From: Zwartia vadi
GTDB taxonomy: Bacteria; Pseudomonadota; Gammaproteobacteria; Burkholderiales; Burkholderiaceae_B
Direction: 5' to 3'
DNA: 64,000 bases
Assembly (NCBI RefSeq): GCF_030410375.1
Contig: NZ_JAUHHE010000006.1
Span: forward strand, 62,001 to 126,000
Made by a program: the position numbers and the translations under genes. The notes under the pieces are model-generated. The model did not search any database. It was not told the DNA's origin and was given only the letters and a program-made list of their open reading frames with translations. This document shows, in pieces, positions 14,980 through 26,222 of this stretch (position 1 is its first letter; each line of letters starts with the position of its first letter).

Positions 14980-16896
14980 TTATTTGTATAGAACCTCAGG
15001 TAACCAGAGTCCGATAGCGGGAAATGTATAAAGCAACACGATCGCAACGATTTGAATTCCCATAAAGGGCAACATGCCCAGAAAGATCTGGTTCAAGCTC
15101 ACATGGGGCGGCGAAACACCCTTCAAATAGAACGCCGCCATTGCGACTGGAGGAGACAAAAATGCGGTCTGCAGATTCAGGGCGACTAAAAGACCAAAAA
15201 ACAAAGGATCAATGTTGAACTGAGCCAGCAAAGGCACAAAGATGGGCATGAAAATCACAATGATCTCTGTCCACTCAAGTGGCCATCCCAAAATAAAAAT
15301 CAATATCTGCGCAAGCAGCATGAACTCCAAAGATGTCAACCCCAGTGACAATACCCAGTCCTCGATGATTTTCTGACCGCCCAGTAACGCAAACGCTGCT
15401 GAAAAAATAGACGAACCCACGAACAACCAACACACCATGGCACTCGTCTTCGCTGTCAGGAAAGTGGATTCCTTTAGCACCTCCATGTTCAGCCGCCCGT
15501 AAGCCAGGGCGAGCAACGCGCCCCCTAGTGCTCCCATAGCTGCTGCCTCACTGGGCGTGGCGAGTCCAAAACCGATTGAACCCAGAACCGCACCGATCAA
15601 AACGGATAACGGAAAGAAAGATCCCATCAGCATTTTGAAGACTTCGAGACGCGCCCAAGTCAGCGTGACGTAAAACACCAGCATGATCAAGGCTGCGATG
15701 CCGAGATAAATCCAGAAACCATTCGGAGCGGGCAAGCGCTGCGCCTCCGCACCTTCGCTGGGTGACGACTCCGGAAGCGTCGATAAATTGGACGAAGTAG
15801 CAGAAGACGATACTGGCGCATCAGATGAGGGCGGCTCTGCCAAACCGGAAGGGGGCTCTGCCAGTCCGGAGCCCGAGCCGGATTGATTACTGGACAACTG
15901 CAATTCGGCAGGTACTTCATACTCCACCTTGGGTTCAGTCGCAACGCGATAAATCACCAGCGACAAAAACAAAGCAACCAATAGCGGCAACATGACCGCC
16001 AACGCGTTGCGATTCATGTATTGTCGCGATACCGGTTGCCCCTTTGGTGTCTTGAAAAAATTTGCCAGCAAACCCGTCGCCGCAAGCATGTAGCCTTGGG
16101 ATTTAATCGCCTCTGAGCCCGGAGGCAAGGGAATCTGACGGTCTTTTTCTGGAAGTGCCGGCGCCATATCCGGCCAAATCTTTGCAACCAGCATCACATA
16201 GGCAGCATATAAAACCGCCAATCCGATTCCTGGCAATAAAGCGCCTGCATAGAGTTTGACGACCGAGGTCCCAGTCGTTGCACCGTACACGATCAGCATC
16301 ACAGACGGCGGAATCAAAATACCTAAACAACCTCCTGCTGTGATCACACCCGCAGTTAAACGGACGCTATAACCCGCCTTTAACATGGCGGGCATCGCCA
16401 ACAGTCCCATTAACGTGACAACAGCCCCAACGATACCTGTCGCTGTGGCGAAGATTGCACAAGTAATCAAGGTTGCAATCGCCAGTGAACCGGGCAAACG
16501 CGCGAGTGCGAGGTGTAGCGCCTTGAAAAGCTTTTCAATCAGGTTTGCACGCTCAACCAAGTAACCCATGAATACAAAAAGAGGGATCGAAATCAGCGCA
16601 TCATTGGTCATCGTCGCGTAGGTTCGCTGGACCATCAACGTCAAGGTCTGATTAAGCGCTTTACCAGACATATCAGGCGACTGAATGATGTAGGCCAGAA
16701 AGGTAAAAATCACCCCCATGCCCATCAGCGTGAAAGCGGTCGGAAATCCAAGCATGATGGCCACCACGATCAGTGCCAGCATAATCAAGCCTACATGACC
16801 GGTCTGCAGCGCCCCCCAAGGGGTTAAAAAAACAATCAGCATGACGACGATTGCGATACAACTGAATCCAAACCAGATGGCCTTGGGAAGCTTCAT
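14980..16896 (-). CDS. TRAP transporter large permease DctM, enlarged
   Basis: A 638-residue integral membrane subunit of a tripartite ATP-independent periplasmic transporter. Family parts are clear at both ends: PTAFTLMGMGVIFTFLAYI near residue 52, TGIVGAVVTLMGLLAMPAM near 155, GGCLGILIPPSVMLIVYG near 190, and ATPSEAAAMGALGGALLALA near 465. The usual length is about 430. The excess is an insertion at about residues 235-430 holding two extra hydrophobic segments and, between them, a Ser/Pro-rich linker with the tandem repeat GLAEPPSGLAEPPS. The start codon overlaps the small-permease stop in ATGA. Works with DctP and DctQ encoded upstream to import an organic acid-like solute with a sodium gradient (family knowledge). 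Confidence 0.9.
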   Translation of the reverse strand: MKLPKAIWFGFSCIAIVVMLIVFLTPWGALQTGHVGLIMLALIVVAIMLGFPTAFTLMGMGVIFTFLAYIIQSPDMSGKALNQTLTLMVQRTYATMTNDALISIPLFVFMGYLVERANLIEKLFKALHLALARLPGSLAIATLITCAIFATATGIVGAVVTLMGLLAMPAMLKAGYSVRLTAGVITAGGCLGILIPPSVMLIVYGATTGTSVVKLYAGALLPGIGLAVLYAAYVMLVAKIWPDMAPALPEKDRQIPLPPGSEAIKSQGYMLAATGLLANFFKTPKGQPVSRQYMNRNALAVMLPLLVALFLSLVIYRVATEPKVEYEVPAELQLSSNQSGSGSGLAEPPSGLAEPPSSDAPVSSSATSSNLSTLPESSPSEGAEAQRLPAPNGFWIYLGIAALIMLVFYVTLTWARLEVFKMLMGSFFPLSVLIGAVLGSIGFGLATPSEAAAMGALGGALLALAYGRLNMEVLKESTFLTAKTSAMVCWLFVGSSIFSAAFALLGGQKIIEDWVLSLGLTSLEFMLLAQILIFILGWPLEWTEIIVIFMPIFVPLLAQFNIDPLFFGLLVALNLQTAFLSPPVAMAAFYLKGVSPPHVSLNQIFLGMLPFMGIQIVAIVLLYTFPAIGLWLPEVLYK

Positions 16897-17516
16897 TTGA
16901 CGTGCTCCTTGCTCACGACATATTGATCAAGAGAGCGAATATCCTCGTCTTTTACGTGGACAAGTTCTTTGAGCTTTTCAACATCCACTTCCTGCACATC
17001 GCTCTCGCGCTCAGGCCATTGACCGTCACGCAAGCACAGCACACACCGGGCAATCTCAGCGAAACCCTGAATCAACAAAAAAAATCCCGCCACAGGAATC
17101 ACCGACTTGAAGGGATAAATTGGTGGTCCGTTCGCCATGAGCGAAGAGTGCTCATTAATGGAAATTGAGGTTTCCGCAAACGTCCAGCCTGCCCATACCA
17201 AAGCCACCACGCCGGGCACAAAGAAAAGTATGTACAACACAAGGTCAATCCCAGCCTGCCCCCTAGGCGGCAAGTAGCCGTACAAGATGTCTCCACGCAC
17301 ATGACCATTTTTTGCAAGGGTATAAGCACCCGCCATCATGAACATGGTCCCGTAGTACATGATTTGAAGATCAAAGGCCCAGGAGCTTGGTTGATTAAAA
17401 AGATATCTGGCCACAACCTCCCACGAAACGTGCAAAGTTAAGATCACAATCAGCCAAGCAAACGTTTTGCCTACGAAGGTGGAGAGCTGGTCTACACGCC
17501 AAAGCCATTTATTCAT
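16893..17516 (-). CDS. TRAP transporter small permease DctQ
   Basis: A 207-residue membrane protein with four hydrophobic segments in the first 165 residues (FAWLIVILTLHVSWEVVARY, then MYYGTMFMMAGAYTLAKNGH with the family-typical GHVRGD, a segment around LVLYILFFVPGVVALVWAG, and a last around VIPVAGFFLLIQGFAEI) and a charged C-terminal tail (residues 175-207). PSSWAFDLQIM is the usual DctQ element between the first two segments. The tail is longer than in many DctQ proteins. Start set at the ATG at 17516; the codon before it is TTG. Overlaps dctM by four bases and lies about 90 bases after the binding-protein gene. Confidence 0.9.
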   Translation of the reverse strand: MNKWLWRVDQLSTFVGKTFAWLIVILTLHVSWEVVARYLFNQPSSWAFDLQIMYYGTMFMMAGAYTLAKNGHVRGDILYGYLPPRGQAGIDLVLYILFFVPGVVALVWAGWTFAETSISINEHSSLMANGPPIYPFKSVIPVAGFFLLIQGFAEIARCVLCLRDGQWPERESDVQEVDVEKLKELVHVKDEDIRSLDQYVVSKEHVK

Positions 17517-17609
17517 CAATCAATCCCGATACGTGGCAAGTCCTCGAACCAATGAAAAGGGTGGCATCCAAATGAATACCACCCTGCTTGCCTGTCAACC
17601 AACCGCGAC

Positions 17610-18728
17610 CTAGCCTTGCTTCTTCTGAGCGAAGAAATGGTTATATGCCATACGGAAGTTCACGTTGGTGTCGCCTGACCACTTACCCGCACGCTCGGCA
17701 AAAGCTTTTTGAGAATCCAGGACTTTTTTGAACAATGGATTTTCAGCCGAACGCTTGGCGATCATTTGGTCCCAAATTTGCAGCTGTCTTTGCAAAATCG
17801 CATCCGGGGTCTTGTAGAACTTCACCCCCTTGTCCTTTTGCAAGACTTCATAATCCTTGGAATAACGATCAATCGCCTTCCAGGACATATCCGCACTCGC
17901 TGCCTGGGACGCCACGGCCAGCACGCTCTTGAGGTGCTTAGGCAATGAATCGTACTTCGCCTTGTTAAACAAGATTTCAAACTGCTCAGCACTCTGGTGG
18001 AAGCTCTGAAGCATGCAAACCTTGGACACATCAGGAAAACCAAGAATCAAATCCGAGGATGCGTTGTTGAATTCAGCGCCATCCAGCAAGCCCCGATCCA
18101 AGGCTGGAACAATCTCTCCGCCTGGCAAGGCATTGACCGCCGCACCCATGGCCGTGTACATGTCGATTGCCAGACCAACTGTTCTGAACTTGACGCCTTT
18201 GACGTCCTCGACCTTGGAAATCGGCTTTTTGAACCAGCCAAATGGCTGCGTCGGCATCGGACCATACATGAGGGACACTACATTGACACCCATTGCTTTC
18301 TGGATTTCGACAAGCAACTCTTTGCCACCGCCATATTCGTGCCAAGACAGCAACATGTTGGCATCCATACCGAATGACGGACCCGAACCCCAGAGCGCAA
18401 CGGCAGTGTTTTTTCCGTACCAGTAGGCTACAACGCCATGACCGCCGTCCAATGTGCCTGCAGAGACCGCATCCAGCAAATTAAAAGCGGGAACGACCGC
18501 ACCTGCAGGGAGCACCTCAATCTTGAGTTGCCCTTCGGCCATATCGTTGACTTTTTTTGCGTAATCAAGCGCAAACTCATGAAAGATGTCTTTAGCGGGC
18601 CAGGTACTTTGGAAACGCAAGGTAATAGGTGCGTTTTGCGCCTTTGCAACGACTGGCACCCCCAACACCGCAGCCGAACCAACTGCTGCCGTAGAGAAAA
18701 ACTTTCTTCTTGAAGAATGAATAGACAT
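17610..18728 (-). CDS. TRAP transporter substrate-binding protein DctP
   Basis: A 372-residue periplasmic solute receptor. The N-terminus has a twin-arginine-like signal, SIHSSRRKFFSTAAVGSAAV, with probable cleavage after VVAKA. The mature part shows family signatures: ITLRFQSTWPAKDIFHEFAL, LLDAVSAGTLDGGHGVVAYW near residue 90, and VKGVKFRTVGLAIDMYTAMG near 185 with the conserved arginine that usually holds the ligand carboxylate. It belongs to the DctP branch that binds organic acids such as keto or aromatic acids; the ligand is unknown. Start at the ATG at 18728 because AAGGAG lies 6 bases upstream; a TTG two codons earlier is inside that spacing. Head of the operon dctP-dctQ-dctM-enoyl-CoA hydratase. 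Confidence 0.92.
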   Translation of the reverse strand: MSIHSSRRKFFSTAAVGSAAVLGVPVVAKAQNAPITLRFQSTWPAKDIFHEFALDYAKKVNDMAEGQLKIEVLPAGAVVPAFNLLDAVSAGTLDGGHGVVAYWYGKNTAVALWGSGPSFGMDANMLLSWHEYGGGKELLVEIQKAMGVNVVSLMYGPMPTQPFGWFKKPISKVEDVKGVKFRTVGLAIDMYTAMGAAVNALPGGEIVPALDRGLLDGAEFNNASSDLILGFPDVSKVCMLQSFHQSAEQFEILFNKAKYDSLPKHLKSVLAVASQAASADMSWKAIDRYSKDYEVLQKDKGVKFYKTPDAILQRQLQIWDQMIAKRSAENPLFKKVLDSQKAFAERAGKWSGDTNVNFRMAYNHFFAQKKQG

Positions 18729-18902
18729 CCTCAACTCCTTAAAGTCGATAAACGCTGCGCATCATCCCAGCCGACGTTTCAAACTTCTTTTTTAGTTTTA
18801 AGTTCTTTTGTCAGTCTTTCAGTCATTAAACGCTGTGTCCCTCACTCGCACAAGCACCAAAGCACTAGTGTTAACCCGAATGATAGATTGGTCGACTAGT
18901 AC

Positions 18903-19871
18903 TTAACGGTCGCGCTCAATCGCAAAGGCACAGAAATCGATCAGCGCTTGCCGGGCGGGCGAACTTGGCAAACGTTCAATGGCTTGACGCGCCAGTGCAG
19001 CTTCAGCGACTGCGCAACGGCTCGCATGCTCTAGCGCGCCTGTCTCGTGAATCGCGCGAGCCACAGCATCAAAGTCGGCCTCGCCTTTTTCAATTGCTTC
19101 CCGAACAAGCTGTTTTTGAACGGGCGTACCGACTTCCAGTACCCGTATCAGGGGCAAAGTCGGCTTGCCCTCGCGCAAATCATCGCCAACATTCTTACCC
19201 AAGGCATCCACATCACCGTTATAGTCCAGGACGTCATCCACCAGCTGGAAGGCGGTGCCAATATGCCGGCCATAGGCTGCCGCAGCCGCCTGCTGGTCCG
19301 CAGAGGCACCCGCCAGCACTGCGCCGGCCTCAGCCGCTGCCTCGAAAAGTTTGGCGGTTTTAAAACGCACAACCTGCAAATAACGGGCCTCGGAGACGTC
19401 CGGATCGTGGACATTGAGCAGCTGTAAGACCTCTCCTTCGGCAATCACGGTGGTGGCCCCGGACATGATCTGCATAATCCGCATGCTGTCAACGTCCACC
19501 ATCATCTCGAATGCCCTGGAATACAGATAGTCCCCGACAAGAACGCTGGCTGCATTGCCAAACACGGCGTTAGCCGTTCCGCGGCCGCGCCTGAGATCTG
19601 ACTCATCGACGACATCGTCGTGCAACAGGGTTGCGGTGTGGATAAACTCCACCGCCGCAGCCATTAAATGATGATGACTCCCCCTGTAACCAAGCGCTTG
19701 GGCCACAAGCAACAGGAGGACGGGACGCATGCGTTTTCCACCAGCGCTGATGATGTATTCGCCGATCGTTCGGATCAAGACGACATCGGAATTGAGCCGG
19801 GACCGGATCACGGCATCAACTATTTCCATGTCTTTTGCCACAGGGGCTAAGAGGTTTGCAAGCTTATCCAA
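18903..19871 (-). CDS. ispB: octaprenyl diphosphate synthase (IspB)
   Basis: A 322-residue trans-polyprenyl diphosphate synthase that makes the ubiquinone side chain. The two aspartate-rich motifs are intact: LLHDDVVDESDLRRGR near residue 82 and FQLVDDVLDYNGD near 205, with GGKRMRPVLLLLV near 45 and GKNVGDDLREGKPTLPLI near 222. Alignment by eye with relatives (VAKDMEIVDAVIRSRL near residue 12) shows that the first residues are needed, and the only start codon in place is TTG at 19871, with a weak ribosome site. It is divergent from rplU, a pairing common in beta- and gammaproteobacteria. Its product feeds the ubi genes found 18-22 kb to the right. Confidence 0.93.
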   Translation of the reverse strand: MDKLANLLAPVAKDMEIVDAVIRSRLNSDVVLIRTIGEYIISAGGKRMRPVLLLLVAQALGYRGSHHHLMAAAVEFIHTATLLHDDVVDESDLRRGRGTANAVFGNAASVLVGDYLYSRAFEMMVDVDSMRIMQIMSGATTVIAEGEVLQLLNVHDPDVSEARYLQVVRFKTAKLFEAAAEAGAVLAGASADQQAAAAAYGRHIGTAFQLVDDVLDYNGDVDALGKNVGDDLREGKPTLPLIRVLEVGTPVQKQLVREAIEKGEADFDAVARAIHETGALEHASRCAVAEAALARQAIERLPSSPARQALIDFCAFAIERDR

Positions 19872-19882
19872 GAGACTTTCTT

Positions 19883-19911
19883 TTGACTTTCAAGTGGTTA
19901 GGCGCTAATAT
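19883..19911 (+). promoter_or_regulatory. sigma-70 promoter of rplU
   Basis: TTGACT and TATAAT-like TAATAT are separated by exactly 17 bases, 57 bases before the rplU ATG and in the short gap to the divergent ispB. A near-consensus promoter for a ribosomal-protein operon; transcription should begin near 19918. Confidence 0.8.
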
Positions 19912-19917
19912 GTCTGG

Positions 19918-19935
19918 CTCGGCATCTTAGCCGAG
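19918..19935 (+). other. 5'-end hairpin in the rplU leader
   Basis: CTCGGC, 6-base loop, GCCGAG: a perfect 6-bp stem that would sit at the very 5' end of the rplU-rpmA transcript given the promoter at 19883-19911. It may stabilise the mRNA or be part of ribosomal-protein autoregulation; neither is shown. Confidence 0.45.
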
Positions 19936-19967
19936 ATCCCATTTGCACTAAAACAAGAGGTTAACCC

Positions 19968-20279
19968 ATGTACGCGGTCGTAAAAACTGGTGGCAAGCAG
20001 TATCGCATTGCTTCTGGTGAAAAACTTAAAATAGAACAGATACCGGCAAACATTGGGCAAGAAATTACGCTAGACCAGGTGTTATCCGTAGGCGAAGGCG
20101 ACCAATTGAAAATTGGCACCCCGCTTGTGGCAGGCGCAGTGGTTAAAGCAACGGTTCTTGCGCAAGGACGCCACGATAAGGTCAAGATCTTCAAGATGCG
20201 TCGTCGCAAGCACTATCAGAAGCGTCAAGGCCACCGTCAAAACTACACCGAGATTCTGATTGGTGAGATCACGGCTTAA
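19968..20279 (+). CDS. rplU: 50S ribosomal protein L21
   Basis: A 103-residue protein with the full L21 pattern: [20 protein letters not shown] at the start, a central [22 protein letters not shown], and the basic [20 protein letters not shown] near the end that binds 23S rRNA. Length is the family norm. AAGAGG lies before the ATG. First gene of the rplU-rpmA pair; rpmA follows after 56 bases. Confidence 0.98.
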   Translation: MYAVVKTGGKQYRIASGEKLKIEQIPANIGQEITLDQVLSVGEGDQLKIGTPLVAGAVVKATVLAQGRHDKVKIFKMRRRKHYQKRQGHRQNYTEILIGEITA

Positions 20280-20335
20280 TTGTCGCGCTCAGCTCACCAT
20301 ATAAACGGAATCACGGAAAGCACCAGGAGTAAAAA

Positions 20336-20596
20336 ATGGCACAGAAAAAAGGCGGGGGCTCTACCCGCAACGGTCGCGACTCAGAATCGAAACGTCTAGG
20401 CGTTAAAGCCTACGGCGGCGAGCTGATCCCGGCCGGTTCGATTATCGTGCGTCAGCGCGGTACAACGTTCCACCCCGGTACAAACGTGGGCATTGGCAAA
20501 GACCATACGCTCTACGCATTGACCGACGGACACGTTAAGTTCTCTGTTCGCGGCAAGCTCAACAAGTCGACAGTTTCAATCATCTCGGCTGAGTAA
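20336..20596 (+). CDS. rpmA: 50S ribosomal protein L27
   Basis: An 86-residue protein with the L27 signature [20 protein letters not shown], then [20 protein letters not shown] and [16 protein letters not shown]. Its N-terminal tail reaches the peptidyl-transferase centre in the ribosome (family knowledge). The N-terminus begins MAQKKGGG, with no extra leader to be cleaved as in Firmicutes. CAGGAG gives a strong ribosome site. A terminator follows directly, so obgE has its own promoter or depends on read-through. Confidence 0.98.
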   Translation: MAQKKGGGSTRNGRDSESKRLGVKAYGGELIPAGSIIVRQRGTTFHPGTNVGIGKDHTLYALTDGHVKFSVRGKLNKSTVSIISAE

Positions 20597-21790
<1,194 letters not shown>

Positions 21791-21815
21791 CGACGCCTAA
21801 ACCGTTTCGATTCCC

Positions 21816-22952
21816 ATGACTGCCACTGCTTCGCCCATCTCCGTGATCGCTTCCGCTTCGCGCATCGTCGCGAAAGTCGGCTCCTCGCTAGTCACCAACG
21901 ACGGACAAGGTCTGGACCGGCAGGCCGTTGCGCACTGGGCGAGCCAAATCGCCGCCCTGCGCGCCCAAGACAAACAGGTTGTACTGGTCTCAAGTGGTGC
22001 GATCGCCGAGGGGATGGCGCGCTTGGGCTGGGCGAAACGACCGACCTCCATGCATGAGCTTCAGGCCGCGGCCGCGGTCGGCCAAATGGGGCTGGCACAA
22101 GCCTACGAAGTCGCTTTTTCCAAACACAGTCTGCGCACCGCGCAAATTCTCCTGACACATGAGGATCTCGCGGATCGCCAGCGCTACCTGAATGCCCGCT
22201 CCACGCTTTTCGCGCTTTTGCGACTCGGTGTGGTGCCCATCGTGAACGAAAATGATACGGTTGCGACCGATGAAATCGCCGTGGGTGACAACGACACGCT
22301 TGGTGCACTGGTCACCAACCTGATCGAAGCCGATGCGCTGATCATCCTGACCGATCAACGCGGCCTCTACGAAGCAGACCCCAGAAAAAATCCGAATGCG
22401 CGCTTTGTTTCCCACGGTAAAGCCGGCGACCTGGCGCTTGAAGCCATGGCTGGTGGTTCGGGTAGCGGCATAGGCAAAGGCGGCATGCTCACCAAGATTT
22501 TGGCGGCCAAACGCGCGGCTCGCAGCGGCGCGCACACCGTGATCGCCTCCGGTCGCGAAGAAAACGTGATGATCCGCCTGGCGAACGGCGAGTGCATCGG
22601 TTCAGAATTGCGTGCCGAACTACCCGTATTGTCCGCACGTAAACAGTGGATGGCCGATCATTTGAGATTGCGTGGCAAACTCTCTCTCGATGCCGGGGCT
22701 GTCCAAGCACTTCTGGTCGAAGGCAAAAGCCTGCTCCCCGTCGGAGTACGTCGCATCGAAGGTGACTTTGAACCCGGGGATGTTGTGGCTTGCCTGGATC
22801 TCGACGGCAAAGAGTGCGCTCGCGGACTGATCAATTACTCGTCCTCCGATGCCCGACGCATCATGGGCCAACCCTCCAGCAAAATCGCCGACATCCTTGG
22901 CTCTATGACCGAATCCGAGCTCGTCCATCGAGACAACCTCATCATTCTTTGA
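21816..22952 (+). CDS. proB: glutamate 5-kinase
   Basis: A 378-residue enzyme for the first step of proline synthesis, ATP-dependent phosphorylation of glutamate. The amino-acid kinase domain covers residues 10-260: [33 protein letters not shown] near 47, [20 protein letters not shown] near 130 and [16 protein letters not shown] near 175, with [15 protein letters not shown] near 220. A C-terminal PUA domain (about 280-370) includes [17 protein letters not shown]. This is the full two-domain form. proA is not next to it. Ends 57 bases before the thiC leader. Confidence 0.97.
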   Translation: MTATASPISVIASASRIVAKVGSSLVTNDGQGLDRQAVAHWASQIAALRAQDKQVVLVSSGAIAEGMARLGWAKRPTSMHELQAAAAVGQMGLAQAYEVAFSKHSLRTAQILLTHEDLADRQRYLNARSTLFALLRLGVVPIVNENDTVATDEIAVGDNDTLGALVTNLIEADALIILTDQRGLYEADPRKNPNARFVSHGKAGDLALEAMAGGSGSGIGKGGMLTKILAAKRAARSGAHTVIASGREENVMIRLANGECIGSELRAELPVLSARKQWMADHLRLRGKLSLDAGAVQALLVEGKSLLPVGVRRIEGDFEPGDVVACLDLDGKECARGLINYSSSDARRIMGQPSSKIADILGSMTESELVHRDNLIIL

Positions 22953-22993
22953 GCGTGTTGGGGGCACCCCTGCCAAACCACCCTTTCCTGTCC

Positions 22994-22999
22994 TATACT
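22994..22999 (+). promoter_or_regulatory. probable -10 element for thiC
   Basis: TATACT lies 11 bases before the first stem of the TPP riboswitch, so transcription would begin near 23006, just ahead of it. The -35 at the right distance (TGCCAA at 22971) is weak. Confidence 0.45.
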
Positions 23000-23009
23000 T
23001 GGCACTTGA

Positions 23010-25061
<2,052 letters not shown>

Positions 25062-25109
25062 TTGTGCAAATCATCGTCCATCCCCGCCAATCTCTGCACA
25101 CGCGTGCAT

Positions 25110-26204
25110 ATGGCTAGCAAGCTTCCCTTTATCGATGCAGTCAAAGGCATCGCCTGCTTAGTCATCGTCGTCCATCACCTCGCGGTATACGGCCCGATGT
25201 CGGAAGTCATCGGCGCTGTTTACCCGCAACTCATCGATGCGGTCGTCGTGTATGGTCGTTTGGCTGTTCAACTATTTTTCGTGATCGCAGGGTATTTTGT
25301 CGCCTCGCAATTCGCGCCTAATGGCTTAACTACGCCTGTTATACCGGGTCCCCTCGTCTGGAAACGCTACAAGCGTTTAATCACCCCCTTTTTATTCGCA
25401 GTCACCCTCGCTGCCCTCATCACCGCGCTGGTAAGACCCTGGTTTCAACACGAGTCTTTATCGGGCGCGCCGACCATCGCGCAACTGATCGCCCATCTGT
25501 TTCTTCTCTATGACTTGATTGGTCTTGAGGCTTTGTCCGCAGGTGTTTGGTATGTGGCTGTGGATTTTCAGCTCTTTGCCCTGGTCACAGTACTGATCGC
25601 CTTGATTCACATGCTGCCCACGCGTTGGCACATGCTGCTTCCCATCGTGATTGTCGCGCTCACCGCCTGGTCTTTGTGGCATCTCAATCGATACGCGCAA
25701 TATGAAATCGCAGCGCCATATTTCTTTGGGTATTACGGGCTCGGCATGCTCGCCTACTGGGCGGCGCGCACTCCCGCAAAAGGCTGGTTTGTCGCCCTCA
25801 TCGCCCTGCTTGGCCTGGTGGCACTGGGGATCGAGTTTCGCAAGTCCGTCGCGACGGCGACATTGAGCGCACTCATCTTGACGATTGCCAGCACGCGCGG
25901 CTGGCTGGAACGATGGCCCCAGTCAGCTAGTCTGCACTGGCTGGGCGAGCGTTCCTATTCTATTTTCTTAATCCACTATGGCTTGTGTATCGGCGTCAAT
26001 GCGATCTGGAGCGTATTGTTTCCAAGCGGGCTCATCATCAATGCCATCGGCATCTTCGTTGCGTTGAGCGTATCGATCGCTGGGGGAGCGTTACTCTACC
26101 GTTATGTAGAGTCCCGTCCCGGCGTGTTTGGTATCAACATCACGACTGCCTTGCTGATCTCGGGCGTATTCGCTACGCTGGCGATCGAGTCGTACACGAA
26201 ATGA
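25110..26204 (+). CDS. acyltransferase family 3 membrane protein
   Basis: A 364-residue protein with about ten hydrophobic segments and the start pattern LPFIDAVKGIACLVIVVHHL, in which the histidine pair is the catalytic mark of the OatA/NodX-like acyltransferase 3 family. AVQLFFVIAGYFVASQFAP and GERSYSIFLIHYGLCIGVN are the other family marks. Such enzymes acylate surface sugars or lipids; the target is unknown. The start is uncertain: ATG at 25110 (MASKLPFID) matches the family, but there is no clear ribosome site, and the gap to the thiC stop is only 48 bases, so it may be read with thiC. Convergent with metH. Confidence 0.85.
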   Translation: MASKLPFIDAVKGIACLVIVVHHLAVYGPMSEVIGAVYPQLIDAVVVYGRLAVQLFFVIAGYFVASQFAPNGLTTPVIPGPLVWKRYKRLITPFLFAVTLAALITALVRPWFQHESLSGAPTIAQLIAHLFLLYDLIGLEALSAGVWYVAVDFQLFALVTVLIALIHMLPTRWHMLLPIVIVALTAWSLWHLNRYAQYEIAAPYFFGYYGLGMLAYWAARTPAKGWFVALIALLGLVALGIEFRKSVATATLSALILTIASTRGWLERWPQSASLHWLGERSYSIFLIHYGLCIGVNAIWSVLFPSGLIINAIGIFVALSVSIAGGALLYRYVESRPGVFGINITTALLISGVFATLAIESYTK

Positions 26205-26222
26205 TGCGCCAGCATCGGATGA

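Noticed and set aside
18735..18902. The gap between dctP and ispB as a site for a small RNA or tRNA
   Set aside because: No cloverleaf, stable hairpin or reading frame with a ribosome site was seen.
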